NCBI RefSeq assembly: GCF_000409775.1
Contig: NZ_KE332391.1
Span: 139,248 to 203,247, forward strand
Length of the DNA: 64,000 nucleotides
Direction of reading: 5' to 3'
DNA from: Litchfieldella anticariensis FP35 = DSM 16096
GTDB taxonomy: Bacteria > Pseudomonadota > Gammaproteobacteria > Pseudomonadales > Halomonadaceae
Shown here: in pieces, positions 23,529 through 32,224 of the stretch
Numbering within the stretch: position 1 is the stretch's first letter
Layout of the letters: each line of letters opens with the position of its first letter
Translations under genes and position numbers: made by a program
The notes under the pieces: generated by a model
What the model was told of the DNA's origin: nothing
Seen by the model: the letters and a program-made list of their open reading frames with translations, nothing else
The model's database searches: none

Positions 23529-23546
23529 GGGCGAGTTCGCTCGCCC
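23529..23546 (+). promoter_or_regulatory. Intercistronic hairpin with TTCG tetraloop
   Basis: GGGCGAG and CTCGCCC form a perfect 7-bp stem closed by TTCG, an unusually stable RNA hairpin, 16 bases before the nhaC start and between two genes of one unit. It is likely an mRNA stability or attenuation element; no T-run follows. Confidence 0.5.
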
Positions 23547-23561
23547 AGGAATGATACTCCG

Positions 23562-25028
23562 ATGAAAGAATACGCGACGCCTGCGATCCCCATGCCAGGC
23601 CTGCCCCTGGCCATGCTTCCCATCTTGCTGACCATCGCGCTACTGGCGGTGCAGATCTTCTATTACGACGACTTCACCCCACATATCCCGCTAGCCATAG
23701 GGTTCGGTATTACCGCTTTGGTCGGCTGGCTGCAGGGCTATCGCTGGAAGGACATCGAATCGGGCGCCTTCAGGGTTCTCCACGTGGCAATGCCCTCCAT
23801 TGCCACCCTGATCATCGTCGGCATGCTGGTGGGAACCTGGATTGCCAGCGGCACCGTGCCTATGCTCATCTACCTGGGGCTGGAATTGATCGATCCAAGC
23901 TGGTTCCTGGCGGCGGCCATGCTGATGTGTTCATTGGTCTCGCTGTCGATCGGATCCTCCTGGACCACCGTCGGCACCGTGGGGCTGGCGCTAATCGGGA
24001 TCGGCGATGCCTTCGGCGTGCCCATCTACTGGACCGCCGGCGCCGTGGTTTCCGGTTCCTTCTTTGGCGACAAGATCTCACCGCTTTCCGATACTACCAA
24101 CCTGTCACCGGCGGTGACCGAGACCAACATCTTCGACCACATCCGTTACATGCTTCCGACCACCATCCCGGCCATGCTGATCGCCCTGACGGTCTACTGG
24201 ATCGTTGGGGGTGCAGATGCTGGGGCGGCCCATTCCCTGGAACGCATCGAGATCATCAAGCAAGGGTTGGCCGACAGCTTCGAGATGGGCCCGTGGCAGC
24301 TTCTGCCATTGTTGGTGGTCATCGGCCTTGCCTTCTTCAAGGTGGCACCGATCCCGGCCCTGTTCACCGGGGTGATGCTGGGCGGTGGCGTGGCCATCCT
24401 GACCCAGGGAGCCACCTATCATGACGCCCTGACCTTCGCCCACAGTGGTTTTTCCATCGAGACCGGCACCGCAACACTGGACAGCCTGCTCAATCGCGGT
24501 GGGGTTACCTCCATGACCTGGGTCGTGACCCTGATGATGTTCGCTTTGGCCTTCGGTGGCGCCCTGGAGCGCACCCGCTGTCTGGAGTCCATCGTCACTG
24601 CCATCATGTCGCGGCTGAAAAGCTTTCGGGGTCTGCAGACCAGCGCCATCCTGACCTCTATCGCCACCAATGTGGTCTCAGGGGATGTCTACCTGTCCAT
24701 CGCCTTGCCCGGTCGGATGTACAAACCGGCCTATGACCGCATGGGCTACTCGCGGTTGAACCTGTCCCGTGCCATCGAAGAGGGCGGTACCCTGGTGTCT
24801 CCATTGGTGCCCTGGAACGCGGGCGGTGCCTTCGTGATCGGCGCCCTGGGCCTGGGCGTGACTGGCGGTGATTTCAGCTCCCTGCTCTATATCCCCCTCG
24901 CCTTTGCTTGTTGGCTGTCGCCATTGTTCGGCATCCTCTACGCTCAGATGGGCTGGTTCTCCAAGCGAGCCGAGCCTATCGAGGAGGAAAGCGACGAGGA
25001 AATGCGCATGGCGGAGGAACGGGGATGA
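23562..25028 (+). CDS. nhaC: NhaC family Na+/H+ antiporter-like transporter
   Basis: A 488-residue integral membrane protein with about 11-12 hydrophobic segments. NhaC features are GSSWTTVGTVGLALIGIG, SGSFFGDKISPLSDTTNLSP (the conserved ion-site segment), LAFGGALERTR and SIATNVVSGDVYLSIALPGR. In this family many members in amino-acid operons are thought to be substrate carriers (for example malate/lactate antiporters) instead of plain pH-regulating antiporters. It is followed by the FAD oxidase with a 4-base overlap (ATGA). In context I favour amino-acid or imino-acid transport. Confidence 0.88.
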   Translation: MKEYATPAIPMPGLPLAMLPILLTIALLAVQIFYYDDFTPHIPLAIGFGITALVGWLQGYRWKDIESGAFRVLHVAMPSIATLIIVGMLVGTWIASGTVPMLIYLGLELIDPSWFLAAAMLMCSLVSLSIGSSWTTVGTVGLALIGIGDAFGVPIYWTAGAVVSGSFFGDKISPLSDTTNLSPAVTETNIFDHIRYMLPTTIPAMLIALTVYWIVGGADAGAAHSLERIEIIKQGLADSFEMGPWQLLPLLVVIGLAFFKVAPIPALFTGVMLGGGVAILTQGATYHDALTFAHSGFSIETGTATLDSLLNRGGVTSMTWVVTLMMFALAFGGALERTRCLESIVTAIMSRLKSFRGLQTSAILTSIATNVVSGDVYLSIALPGRMYKPAYDRMGYSRLNLSRAIEEGGTLVSPLVPWNAGGAFVIGALGLGVTGGDFSSLLYIPLAFACWLSPLFGILYAQMGWFSKRAEPIEEESDEEMRMAEERG

Positions 25029-26332
25029 GCGAAGGCGCCTTGGGCTCCCGGATCGCGGTGGTCGGCGCTGGTGTGGTCGGCATGACCACCGCTCTGGCAC
25101 TCCAGCGTCGAGGCTACCAAGTCACCGTGCTTGATCCCCGTGCGCCTGGAGAGGGAGCCTCCTATGGCAATGCCGGCTTCCTGGCCACCGAGCTGATTGA
25201 TCCACTGTCAACTCCCGCCATGCTCCGGAAAGCCCCAGGGCTGTGGCTGGATCCGCATGGGGCTGTCGCCCTGCCGCTTCGCTACCTACCCCGACTGCTA
25301 CCTTGGCTAGCACGCTTCATTGCCGCCGCTCGTCCTTCCCAGGTAGCGAAGGGCCGCCAGGCACTGGCGGCCCTCAATGGCGCCTCGGTGGCAGCCTGGC
25401 AACGCTGCCTGGCCGATATCGATGCCGAGGAGGAATTGGTCGCCTCGGGGTACCTGAAGGTCTGGGAATCCTCCCGAGGTAGGGCAGCGGCCATGGCTGA
25501 GATGGAGCACCTGCGCCGCTGGGGTTACGAGGTGGAATGGCTCGAGGCGGCTGAGGTTCGTGCTCGAGAGCCCGGCCTGTCGGGAGCCATCAGCCATGGC
25601 CTCTTCTTCCCTGGCGCCCACCAGGTTCGCGACCCCTATGCCCTGGTCCGCCGCTTGGCCATGGCATTTCAGGCCCGAGGCGGAGAGTTTCGCCAAACGC
25701 GGGTCGAGCATCTCGTGCCTGCCGGTGACGGTGTGCAATTGAAGACGAATGCAGGAACCCTAACGGTAGCCCAGGCAGTCGTGGCTGCCGGCGCCTGGAG
25801 CCACCACCTGGCCGCAGGCCTCGGCCTCACGGTGCCGTTGGAGACAGAGCGCGGCTATCACCTCACCTTGCCTGACCGCGGAGAGGCGTTGCGACAGCCG
25901 GTCGGGTCAGCGGAGCGCCGCTGTGTCATGACCCCAATGACATGTGGCTTGCGTGTGGTAGGGTTCACTGAGCTTGGCGGGCTATCGATACCACCGGTGG
26001 CACGTCGCTATGATTCCCTGCGTCACCATACCGGTGCGTTGCTGCGAGATCCCGCTGGCCTCGATACCACCGCGACGGAGTGGATGGGCTTCCGTCCAAC
26101 CCTCCCGGACTCCCTTCCAGTCATCGACAGCCACCCGACCTATCCAGCGGTGCACTTTGCCTTCGGCCATCAGCACTTGGGACTCACCCAAGCGGCTATC
26201 ACAGCGGAGCTGATGACCGCGCGAATTCACGGTGAGTCTCCCGCCCTGGACCTCACCCCCTATCATGTGACGCGCTTCGGGCAGCAGGAGGCACCTGCCC
26301 CGGAAGCGGGAAGCGTCACGACACCGGAGTGA
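25025..26332 (+). CDS. FAD-dependent amino-acid oxidase/dehydrogenase (DadA-like)
   Basis: A 435-residue DAO-superfamily flavoprotein. The FAD loop is RIAVVGAGVVGMTTALALQR near the N-terminus, then GASYGNAGFL, a DadA trait. Further on are GLFFPGAHQVRDPYALVRRL and VVAAGAWSHHLAAGLGL, and the C-terminal EWMGFRPTLPDSLPVI with FGHQHLGLTQAA. DadA-like enzymes oxidise D-amino acids (D-Ala, D-Pro, D-hydroxyproline) to keto or imino acids, with electrons going to the respiratory chain. The ATG at 25025 overlaps the nhaC stop. With the OCD-family gene it could form an oxidation-reduction (D to L) pathway for an amino or imino acid, which is inference. Confidence 0.88.
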   Translation: MSEGALGSRIAVVGAGVVGMTTALALQRRGYQVTVLDPRAPGEGASYGNAGFLATELIDPLSTPAMLRKAPGLWLDPHGAVALPLRYLPRLLPWLARFIAAARPSQVAKGRQALAALNGASVAAWQRCLADIDAEEELVASGYLKVWESSRGRAAAMAEMEHLRRWGYEVEWLEAAEVRAREPGLSGAISHGLFFPGAHQVRDPYALVRRLAMAFQARGGEFRQTRVEHLVPAGDGVQLKTNAGTLTVAQAVVAAGAWSHHLAAGLGLTVPLETERGYHLTLPDRGEALRQPVGSAERRCVMTPMTCGLRVVGFTELGGLSIPPVARRYDSLRHHTGALLRDPAGLDTTATEWMGFRPTLPDSLPVIDSHPTYPAVHFAFGHQHLGLTQAAITAELMTARIHGESPALDLTPYHVTRFGQQEAPAPEAGSVTTPE

Positions 26333-26413
26333 TCTAGACAAGAACGTGAGCCTGACGCCCAACCCATAGGCTGAACCATACTGTCACCAGACATAGTCAA
26401 CTGGGACACGGAT

Positions 26414-28147
26414 ATGGGAAGGGATGCACGCAATAGCCGTTTCAGGCATCAGTACCTGAGTTACGAGGCGCTGACCCGGCAACTTCAGGAGTGGGCACAG
26501 GCCTATCCACATGTGGCCCATTTGCAGAGTATCGGCACCAGCCCGGAGGGGCGGGAGGTCTGGGTACTGACCATCGGCCCGGAACCAGATCGATGCCGTC
26601 CTGCCGTGTGGGTGGACGGCAACATGCATGGTACCGAGTTGGCCGGTTCCAGCGTCGCACTGGCGATAGCCGAAGCGGTGCTGGCCCTGCACACCGAGCC
26701 AACTGCCCTGCCCGACGACCTGCCCAAGCACCTTCGCCATTTCCTGCGCGAGGTGTTGTTCTACGTGTGCCCACGCATCTCGCCGGATGGCGCCGAGCAG
26801 GTACTCAGGCAAGCCGGTTTCGTGCGTTCTGCACCGCGGCGGAGTCCGGATGCTACCGACAAGCCTTATTGGCATGCTCAGGATCTGGATGGCGATGGCC
26901 GCTGCCGCTATCTGCGTATTGAAGATGTGACCGGTGAATTCGTCGCCTCTTCCAAGTATCCTGGCCTGATGCTGCCGCGTGAGGTCGACGACCCGCCACC
27001 CTATTGGCGGCTTTACCCCGAAGGGATCATCGAACACTGGGATGGCGAGACGATCCCCGAGCCTCAGTGGTTACAAGATACGCCGGACTTCAACCGCAAC
27101 TTTCCCTGGAGTTGGCAACCGGAACCCGAGCAGGCCGGTGCCGGCCACTACCCCGGCTCCGAACCCGAGACACGCGCCGTCATCGACTTCGCCGTTGCCC
27201 ACCCGAACCTCTATGCGTGGCTGAACCTGCACACCTTTGGAGGAGTGTTCATCCGCCCATTGATCGATGCTCCTGATAGCTGCATGGACCAGAGTGATCT
27301 GGCCATCTACCATCAACTGGCCACCTGGGGGCGGTCCTTTGCCGGTTACCCCACCGTCAGTGGCTTCGAGGAATTCACCTACCAGCCCGATACCCCCCTG
27401 CATGGCGACCTCACTGAATTCGCCTACCACCAACGGGGCTGTCTGGCGCAGGTGTGCGAATTATGGGATCTGTTCCACCGTATGGACCGTCCCCGCCCCA
27501 AGCGCTTCGTGGAGCACTACACCGCCTTCGAGCGTGAGGACATGGAATGGCTGGCACAGTGGGACGCCGAGCATAACCAGCAGCGTCTGTTCCATCCCTG
27601 GCGGGCCTTGCACCATCCACAACTGGGTGAGTTGGAAATCGGGGGACTGGAGCCAGTCATCGGCATCTGGAATCCGCCCCCCGAAGTCTTGCCGGAAATT
27701 TGCGATAGCCTCACCGCCTACTGGTTACGTGTCGCATCCTTGCTGCCCCGGCTAGCAATCGCGACCGTGCACTGCACACCGCTGGGCGACGGCTATCGAG
27801 AGTTACGGGTCACGGTGGAAAATCGCGGTTACTTGCCCAGCCATGGGCTCAATGCCGCCAAGGATCGGCCATGGAACATGGGCGTGGAGGTGCAAGCCAG
27901 TACCGTGGGTTGCCGACTGCAAGCCCCCGAGAAAGCTCGCCAGATGCTGGGCCACCTGGATGGCTGGGGACGAGGACTGGGTGATGCGTCACTGATGCCC
28001 TGGTTTCAGCGCTCACGCGGCAACGCACATCAAGCCAAGGTCTGCTGGATCATCGAGGGTGAAGGCGAGGTCACGCTGCGTATCGGCGGACCACGGCTAG
28101 GCTACGTGACGCGTACGATCTCGATACCGGGAGACACGGCCGGGTAG
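26414..28147 (+). CDS. M14 family zinc carboxypeptidase
   Basis: A 577-residue enzyme. Zinc-site motifs of M14 are seen: GNMHGTELAG (His and Glu, ~residue 72-75) and LNLHTFGG (third ligand His, ~residue 271). An acidic residue in QVCELWDLFHRM may be the catalytic Glu. No signal peptide is seen, so it is probably cytoplasmic and acts on imported peptides or peptide-like compounds. The C-terminal ~170 residues are an extra beta-rich region (ELRVTVENRGYLPSHGLN). It lies 82 bp after the oxidase and may be the last gene of that unit. The ribosome site before 26414 is weak. The substrate is unknown. Confidence 0.85.
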   Translation: MGRDARNSRFRHQYLSYEALTRQLQEWAQAYPHVAHLQSIGTSPEGREVWVLTIGPEPDRCRPAVWVDGNMHGTELAGSSVALAIAEAVLALHTEPTALPDDLPKHLRHFLREVLFYVCPRISPDGAEQVLRQAGFVRSAPRRSPDATDKPYWHAQDLDGDGRCRYLRIEDVTGEFVASSKYPGLMLPREVDDPPPYWRLYPEGIIEHWDGETIPEPQWLQDTPDFNRNFPWSWQPEPEQAGAGHYPGSEPETRAVIDFAVAHPNLYAWLNLHTFGGVFIRPLIDAPDSCMDQSDLAIYHQLATWGRSFAGYPTVSGFEEFTYQPDTPLHGDLTEFAYHQRGCLAQVCELWDLFHRMDRPRPKRFVEHYTAFEREDMEWLAQWDAEHNQQRLFHPWRALHHPQLGELEIGGLEPVIGIWNPPPEVLPEICDSLTAYWLRVASLLPRLAIATVHCTPLGDGYRELRVTVENRGYLPSHGLNAAKDRPWNMGVEVQASTVGCRLQAPEKARQMLGHLDGWGRGLGDASLMPWFQRSRGNAHQAKVCWIIEGEGEVTLRIGGPRLGYVTRTISIPGDTAG

Positions 28148-28178
28148 CGTAGTGACATAACCGATCGAGCCAGCCGGG

Positions 28179-29138
28179 TCACTCGTTCCGCAACGCCTCC
28201 TGACGTTCATATTCGCGTCGTTTCTGTTCGAGATAGCGTTGTTCATCCAGTTCGTGAAGTTGACGTGGGTAGCGCTCCGTTGCCGCAAACCAACGTCGCA
28301 GACGCTCGTCGAGTCGTTCAGCCTCAGGCACCGCCCGCGTATCGAGATGGACTGCCAGTGCCAGGTAGAAGCGCATGACATTGCGTTCGATCATGCCGCG
28401 CGTACCCCCCACATAGCGTGGTTCTCCATCTGCCCCGTACCCCTCGATAGTGAACCCTACGCGATCCCGACCGCCAAAGGCAAAATAGGCCGACATGGCG
28501 ACCCGCGCGGGCCATCCAAAGACGAGCGAGTAGCGCAGGTGCACCAGGCTCTCGTGTTCACTATACGGCATCGCCTGCAATTGCAGACGGAATGCACGTG
28601 TGCTGTAAGGGCCTTCGTCGCCCTCCACCACGATGGCGAGATACTGATCGTACATCGACACGACACGCAGATTCAGATCGAGACGTTCCGCCTCGCTGAG
28701 CGGCTGGTAATCCTGTCTGCCGACATGGATTTGCAAGCCGCTCACGTCGGAGTCCTTTCTCTCATCATGCAAACAGGCCTCGACATTGAGGTGCAGAAAC
28801 ATGATGTCGCACCACGCCGATGCAGAGCGTAGCTCCTGGGTTAGCGTTTCCAGAGAGTGAGGGATGCGGGCATAGACACTGCCGCTCACGGAGTAACGTC
28901 GTTCCTCGGAGGCCACCTGAAGGGGCTCATCGAAGGGTGAGCCAGCGATCTCCTCGAGCCACTGATCGCGGAGCGTCATGTCCTGGGCCACGACCACTGG
29001 CGGAAACAGACAAGCGAGCCATAAGCAGCACAAAATGCCTAGAGAGACAGCACAGCGGTCGCTCTTGATCGCTCCAACTTCGCGCCTGGAAGGCGCGGCG
29101 GCTCTATCTCGTCTATCGTGCAAGGTGCACCGGAACAC
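28179..29138 (-). CDS. Exported protein of unknown function (start uncertain)
   Basis: The frame codes for a secreted protein: a hydrophobic stretch SLGILCCLWLACLFPPVVVA is followed by QDMTLRDQWLEEI, a likely Sec cleavage, and then ~270 residues rich in charged residues with a Tyr/Arg-rich end (RQLHELDEQRYLEQKRREYE, coiled coil). No ATG lies close to the signal; GTG 29138 or TTG 29123 would add an arginine-rich n-region, and a TTG at 29033 would give a very short one. The GTG start overlaps the 3' end of the radical SAM gene by 26 bases. I recognise no family. Two Cys pairs (SAWCDIMFLHL, EACLHDE) suggest disulphides. Confidence 0.55.
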   Translation of the reverse strand: MFRCTLHDRRDRAAAPSRREVGAIKSDRCAVSLGILCCLWLACLFPPVVVAQDMTLRDQWLEEIAGSPFDEPLQVASEERRYSVSGSVYARIPHSLETLTQELRSASAWCDIMFLHLNVEACLHDERKDSDVSGLQIHVGRQDYQPLSEAERLDLNLRVVSMYDQYLAIVVEGDEGPYSTRAFRLQLQAMPYSEHESLVHLRYSLVFGWPARVAMSAYFAFGGRDRVGFTIEGYGADGEPRYVGGTRGMIERNVMRFYLALAVHLDTRAVPEAERLDERLRRWFAATERYPRQLHELDEQRYLEQKRREYERQEALRNE

Positions 29139-30201
29139 GACGGCGGCCCCAGTGTCCGGGCGGGCCGGAAAATACCCCTGCGCAGCGGGTGCCACAGAAC
29201 CGGCAATGGCCATCGTCGGTGAGATTCCATTTCGACAGCGCATGCCAGTCCCGCCCAATCAGCAGCTCCTGGCAGTGGTGGCAATAGGTGCTGCCACCGA
29301 CTGCATCGTGCACATTTCCCGTATAGGCGTAGCGGATGCCGTTGGACATGGCAATCTCACGCGCATGACTGAGCGTGGCGGCAGAGGTATGCGGCTTGTC
29401 GCGCATCTTCCAGTCCGGGTGAAAGGCGGTGAAATGTAGCGGCACGTCAGGGCCAAGCCGCTCCACTACCCAACGGCTCAGCGCCTCGATTTCCTGCGGC
29501 GAGTCATTCTCGTCCGGGATCAACAGCGTAGTGATCTCGAACCAGACATCGGTCTCATGACGCAGATACTCCAAGGTATCCAGTACCGGGGACAGGCTAC
29601 CGCCGCAGATCTTGCGGTAGAAGCCCTCGGTGAACGCCTTGAGGTCGACGTTGGCCGCGTCCATATGGGCAAAGAATTCCCGCCGTGGCGCGTCACAGAT
29701 GTAGCCAGCGGTAACGGCCACCGAACGCACACCACGCTCGCGGCAGGCGTCGGCCACGTCCATGGCGTATTCCATGAAGATCACCGGGTCGTTGTAGGTA
29801 TAGGCAACGCTATGGGCGCCTTGGGCCACGGCAGCTTCCGCCAGGGTCTCGGGGCTGGCGGCATCGGCTAGGGTGTCCATCTCCCGCGACTTACTCATGT
29901 CCCAGTTCTGGCAGAACTTGCAGGCAAGATTGCAGCCAGCGGTACCGAAGGAAAGTACCGAGGTGCCAGGGAGGAAGTGATTGAGCGGTTTTTTCTCGAT
30001 GGGGTCGATACAGAACCCGCTGGAGCGACCATAGGAAGTGAGCACCACCTGATCGCCCTGTCGGGCGCGGACGAAGCATAGTCCGCGTTGGCCCTCGCGC
30101 AGTTTGCAAGCACGCGGACAAACATCGCACTGGATACGCCCATCATCGAGCGCGTGCCAGTAATGCGTCGAGATCACCGAGCTGTCGAGTCCGATTGTCA
30201 T
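29113..30201 (-). CDS. amrS: AmmeMemoRadiSam-system radical SAM enzyme (AmrS-like)
   Basis: A 362-residue radical SAM protein. The iron-sulphur motif is CNLACKFCQNWD at about residues 90-101 (CxxxCxxC), preceded by CDVCPRACKLREGQRGLCFV and FCIDPIEKKPLNHFLPGTS, as in the AmrS / pyruvate-formate-lyase-activating-like family. A C-terminal Cys cluster (CHHCQELL, CRFCGTRCAG) is a likely second metal site. In other genomes it is found with AMMECR1 and MEMO-domain genes, but neither is present nearby. The reaction of the family is unproved. The gene reads towards the exported protein at 28179. Confidence 0.88.
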   Translation of the reverse strand: MTIGLDSSVISTHYWHALDDGRIQCDVCPRACKLREGQRGLCFVRARQGDQVVLTSYGRSSGFCIDPIEKKPLNHFLPGTSVLSFGTAGCNLACKFCQNWDMSKSREMDTLADAASPETLAEAAVAQGAHSVAYTYNDPVIFMEYAMDVADACRERGVRSVAVTAGYICDAPRREFFAHMDAANVDLKAFTEGFYRKICGGSLSPVLDTLEYLRHETDVWFEITTLLIPDENDSPQEIEALSRWVVERLGPDVPLHFTAFHPDWKMRDKPHTSAATLSHAREIAMSNGIRYAYTGNVHDAVGGSTYCHHCQELLIGRDWHALSKWNLTDDGHCRFCGTRCAGVFSGPPGHWGRRRVPVHLAR

Positions 30202-30276
30202 GGTGGTTGGCGGGCATCACCCACGTCGAAGCCGTTGGTCAAATTTCATTCTACCCAATCGAGACCACGGTGTGGC

Positions 30277-30743
30277 TCAAACCCCGAAGGGATAAGTCTC
30301 GTGAGCCTCTTCTTTGCGCCCGTAGTGGAAGGGGTCGCCCCGATGGTCGAGACAGGCGTACCCCCGGCGCGCCAATTCGGTCTGCTGGGGTCGACACGGG
30401 TCAGGTAGTCGATGACCGCCTCGTCGGAGCGATGCAGGCTGTAGAGATCCAAACCGTGAAAACCCACACTGTCGGCGTGCGCCCGCCCGGCGTTGTAATC
30501 ACGTAACCAGATGATGAATTCGCGAACCTCATGGTTGCGCCACATCCACTGGGGAAAACGCTGGAAATCGTCGAAGGCCCCGATCAGCGAGTCATCGCTT
30601 TCCCCTCGGACAAAGCGGTTGAGGCGCAGAGCATCGGGCCAGTCAGCCTCGACCAGCACCGCCTCGAAGCCTCGCTCCTCATGGCATACACGGGTATGGG
30701 GCGTGATCATGAGCCTAGCCTCCCAGACGTCATTGTCAGACAC
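30277..30743 (-). pseudogene. Erythromycin-esterase family pseudogene
   Basis: Residues EERGFEAVLVEADWPDALRL, then FPQWMWRNHEVREFIIWLRD and VGFHGLDLYSLHRS are clear erythromycin-esterase features (the EADWPD and GLDLYSLH segments). The head before these is replaced by unrelated residues. After YLTRVDPSRPN the match moves to another frame (RRGYACLDHRGDPFHYGR) and ends at a TGA, so only about a third of a usual ~440-residue protein is left. Frameshift and truncation make it non-functional. It lies between the radical SAM and MFS genes. Confidence 0.8.
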
Positions 30744-30752
30744 CCTAGAAGT

Positions 30753-32018
30753 CTAGTAGTCGGGTCGGCGTCGGGAAACGCTCGAGTCTCGTGGCCAGAG
30801 CAGCCAAATCAAGGCCAGCCCCTGCAGGCACACCACTAGCCCAAAGCAGACTTGGTATCCCGTAGCGAAATATCCCACCCCGGGTCCCGCGTCCCAGAAC
30901 CCGATGACGAGGCCGATGCCCCATTGCAGAGAGAAAGCCCCCAGGAAGACCATTAGGTTGAATGCCGTGATCACCCGGCCCAACAGGGCGACTTCAAACT
31001 GTGTAGAAATGACCGTATACAGCAACGTACCGGAAGTGCCGCATAGTCCGAACATCAACCACACAGGCAGTACATTGCCCGTTGGCTGCCAAGTCAGCAC
31101 CATGACCGACAGCAAGAAAAGCACCAGCCCGGCGCCTGCCACCTTTATTGGCTTGATACCGAGCCGTCCCAGTCTTTCTGCCAAAGTTCCCCAAGCGACA
31201 AAGCCAACGGTGGTCGCGAGTGCCAACAGCAGCAGATGCTGTGCGACGGCGTTACGGTCCAGCTCCGCGACATCACGCAGCCACGGTCCCGCCCAGAGTC
31301 CCTGGATCGCCATAGGCGCACCGGAAAACACCATGGCGGCAGGGGCAAAGCGCCAGAATACCGAGCTACGGAGAATGTGGAACAAGGCAGCGACCTGTCG
31401 TCTCAACGGTTCTGCCTTGGTCATGTTCGTTTTCTCCGGTACTACCCACCACAGTACGGCCGCTACAACAACACAGGCCATTGCCAGCCCAACGAACAGT
31501 ACTCGCCAAGTCGTCACTCCCAGTATGGCTTCGACAGGGGCTGTGGCACTCATCGCGCCAAGCCCACCACAAGCCAGCATGTACCCATTGACGAGGGGGA
31601 GTCGATGCGGCTCGAACCATTGCGAGAAGGTCTTGAAACTCGCCATCAAACAGGCAGAAACCCCCACACCGATCAAAGCCCGACCAACGCTCAGCGTCGC
31701 CAGCTCTTGACCCGCAGCGAAGGTGAGAGAGCCGGCTCCCGCGATCAACAGCAGAAGCGACTCCACACGACGCGGACCAAAACGGTCGAGGAGCACCCCC
31801 AGTGGCAACTGGAAACACGCGAAGGCAAGAAAGTAGAACCCCGTCAGCAAGCCAAGCTGATCGGCACTCATGCCAACATCCGTCTCCAACTCACTCGCGA
31901 TCACGGCGTTGACGTTACGAAACAGATAGGAGAGGAAATAGCCGGCAGCAAATGGCAGGAAAATCCGAGAAAATCGGTTCGTCACCGCGGCTGGGACTGC
32001 CTGGGCTTCATTTCGCAA
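30753..32018 (-). CDS. MFS transporter
   Basis: A 421-residue carrier with 12 predicted hydrophobic segments. The loop 2-3 motif is LPLGVLLDRFGPRRVES, and NMTKAEPLRRQ marks the central loop. The start is a TTG at 32018 with GAGGAG seven bases before it; no in-frame ATG lies nearby. The substrate is unknown. The gene is flanked by an esterase pseudogene and, 206 bp upstream, by the end of the TAXI gene on the same strand. The gap 32019-32224 holds no gene. Confidence 0.85.
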   Translation of the reverse strand: MRNEAQAVPAAVTNRFSRIFLPFAAGYFLSYLFRNVNAVIASELETDVGMSADQLGLLTGFYFLAFACFQLPLGVLLDRFGPRRVESLLLLIAGAGSLTFAAGQELATLSVGRALIGVGVSACLMASFKTFSQWFEPHRLPLVNGYMLACGGLGAMSATAPVEAILGVTTWRVLFVGLAMACVVVAAVLWWVVPEKTNMTKAEPLRRQVAALFHILRSSVFWRFAPAAMVFSGAPMAIQGLWAGPWLRDVAELDRNAVAQHLLLLALATTVGFVAWGTLAERLGRLGIKPIKVAGAGLVLFLLSVMVLTWQPTGNVLPVWLMFGLCGTSGTLLYTVISTQFEVALLGRVITAFNLMVFLGAFSLQWGIGLVIGFWDAGPGVGYFATGYQVCFGLVVCLQGLALIWLLWPRDSSVSRRRPDY

Positions 32019-32224
32019 CTGGGTCTCCTCTATCGAGTTGCCACGATAATGGGATCACATATTGGCAAGAGCGCCACGGTGCCGACCGACCGCTACTGCC
32101 ATTCCACCAGTTCATGACGCTACCTATCATAAACCGACGAGATCCTCCTCCCCGGGCAGAGTCCGTTTAGAGGTAGCGGCGACCGACCGTGCTTCGATCG
32201 CCGCTCGCTACGCACGTTGCTTTT

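Noticed and set aside
28179-29258. ATG start at 29258 for the exported protein
   Set aside because: It would overlap the radical SAM gene by about 145 bases and place the signal peptide about 70 residues from the N-terminus.
30904-31710. Plus-strand frame of about 268 codons rich in Ser, Thr and Pro
   Set aside because: It mirrors the hydrophobic MFS gene on the other strand; such Ser/Thr-rich shadows are expected.
31236-32117. Plus-strand open frame of about 290 codons opposite the MFS gene
   Set aside because: Its composition is Arg/Gln/His-rich with no fold or signal; the opposite strand has a clear 12-helix transporter.
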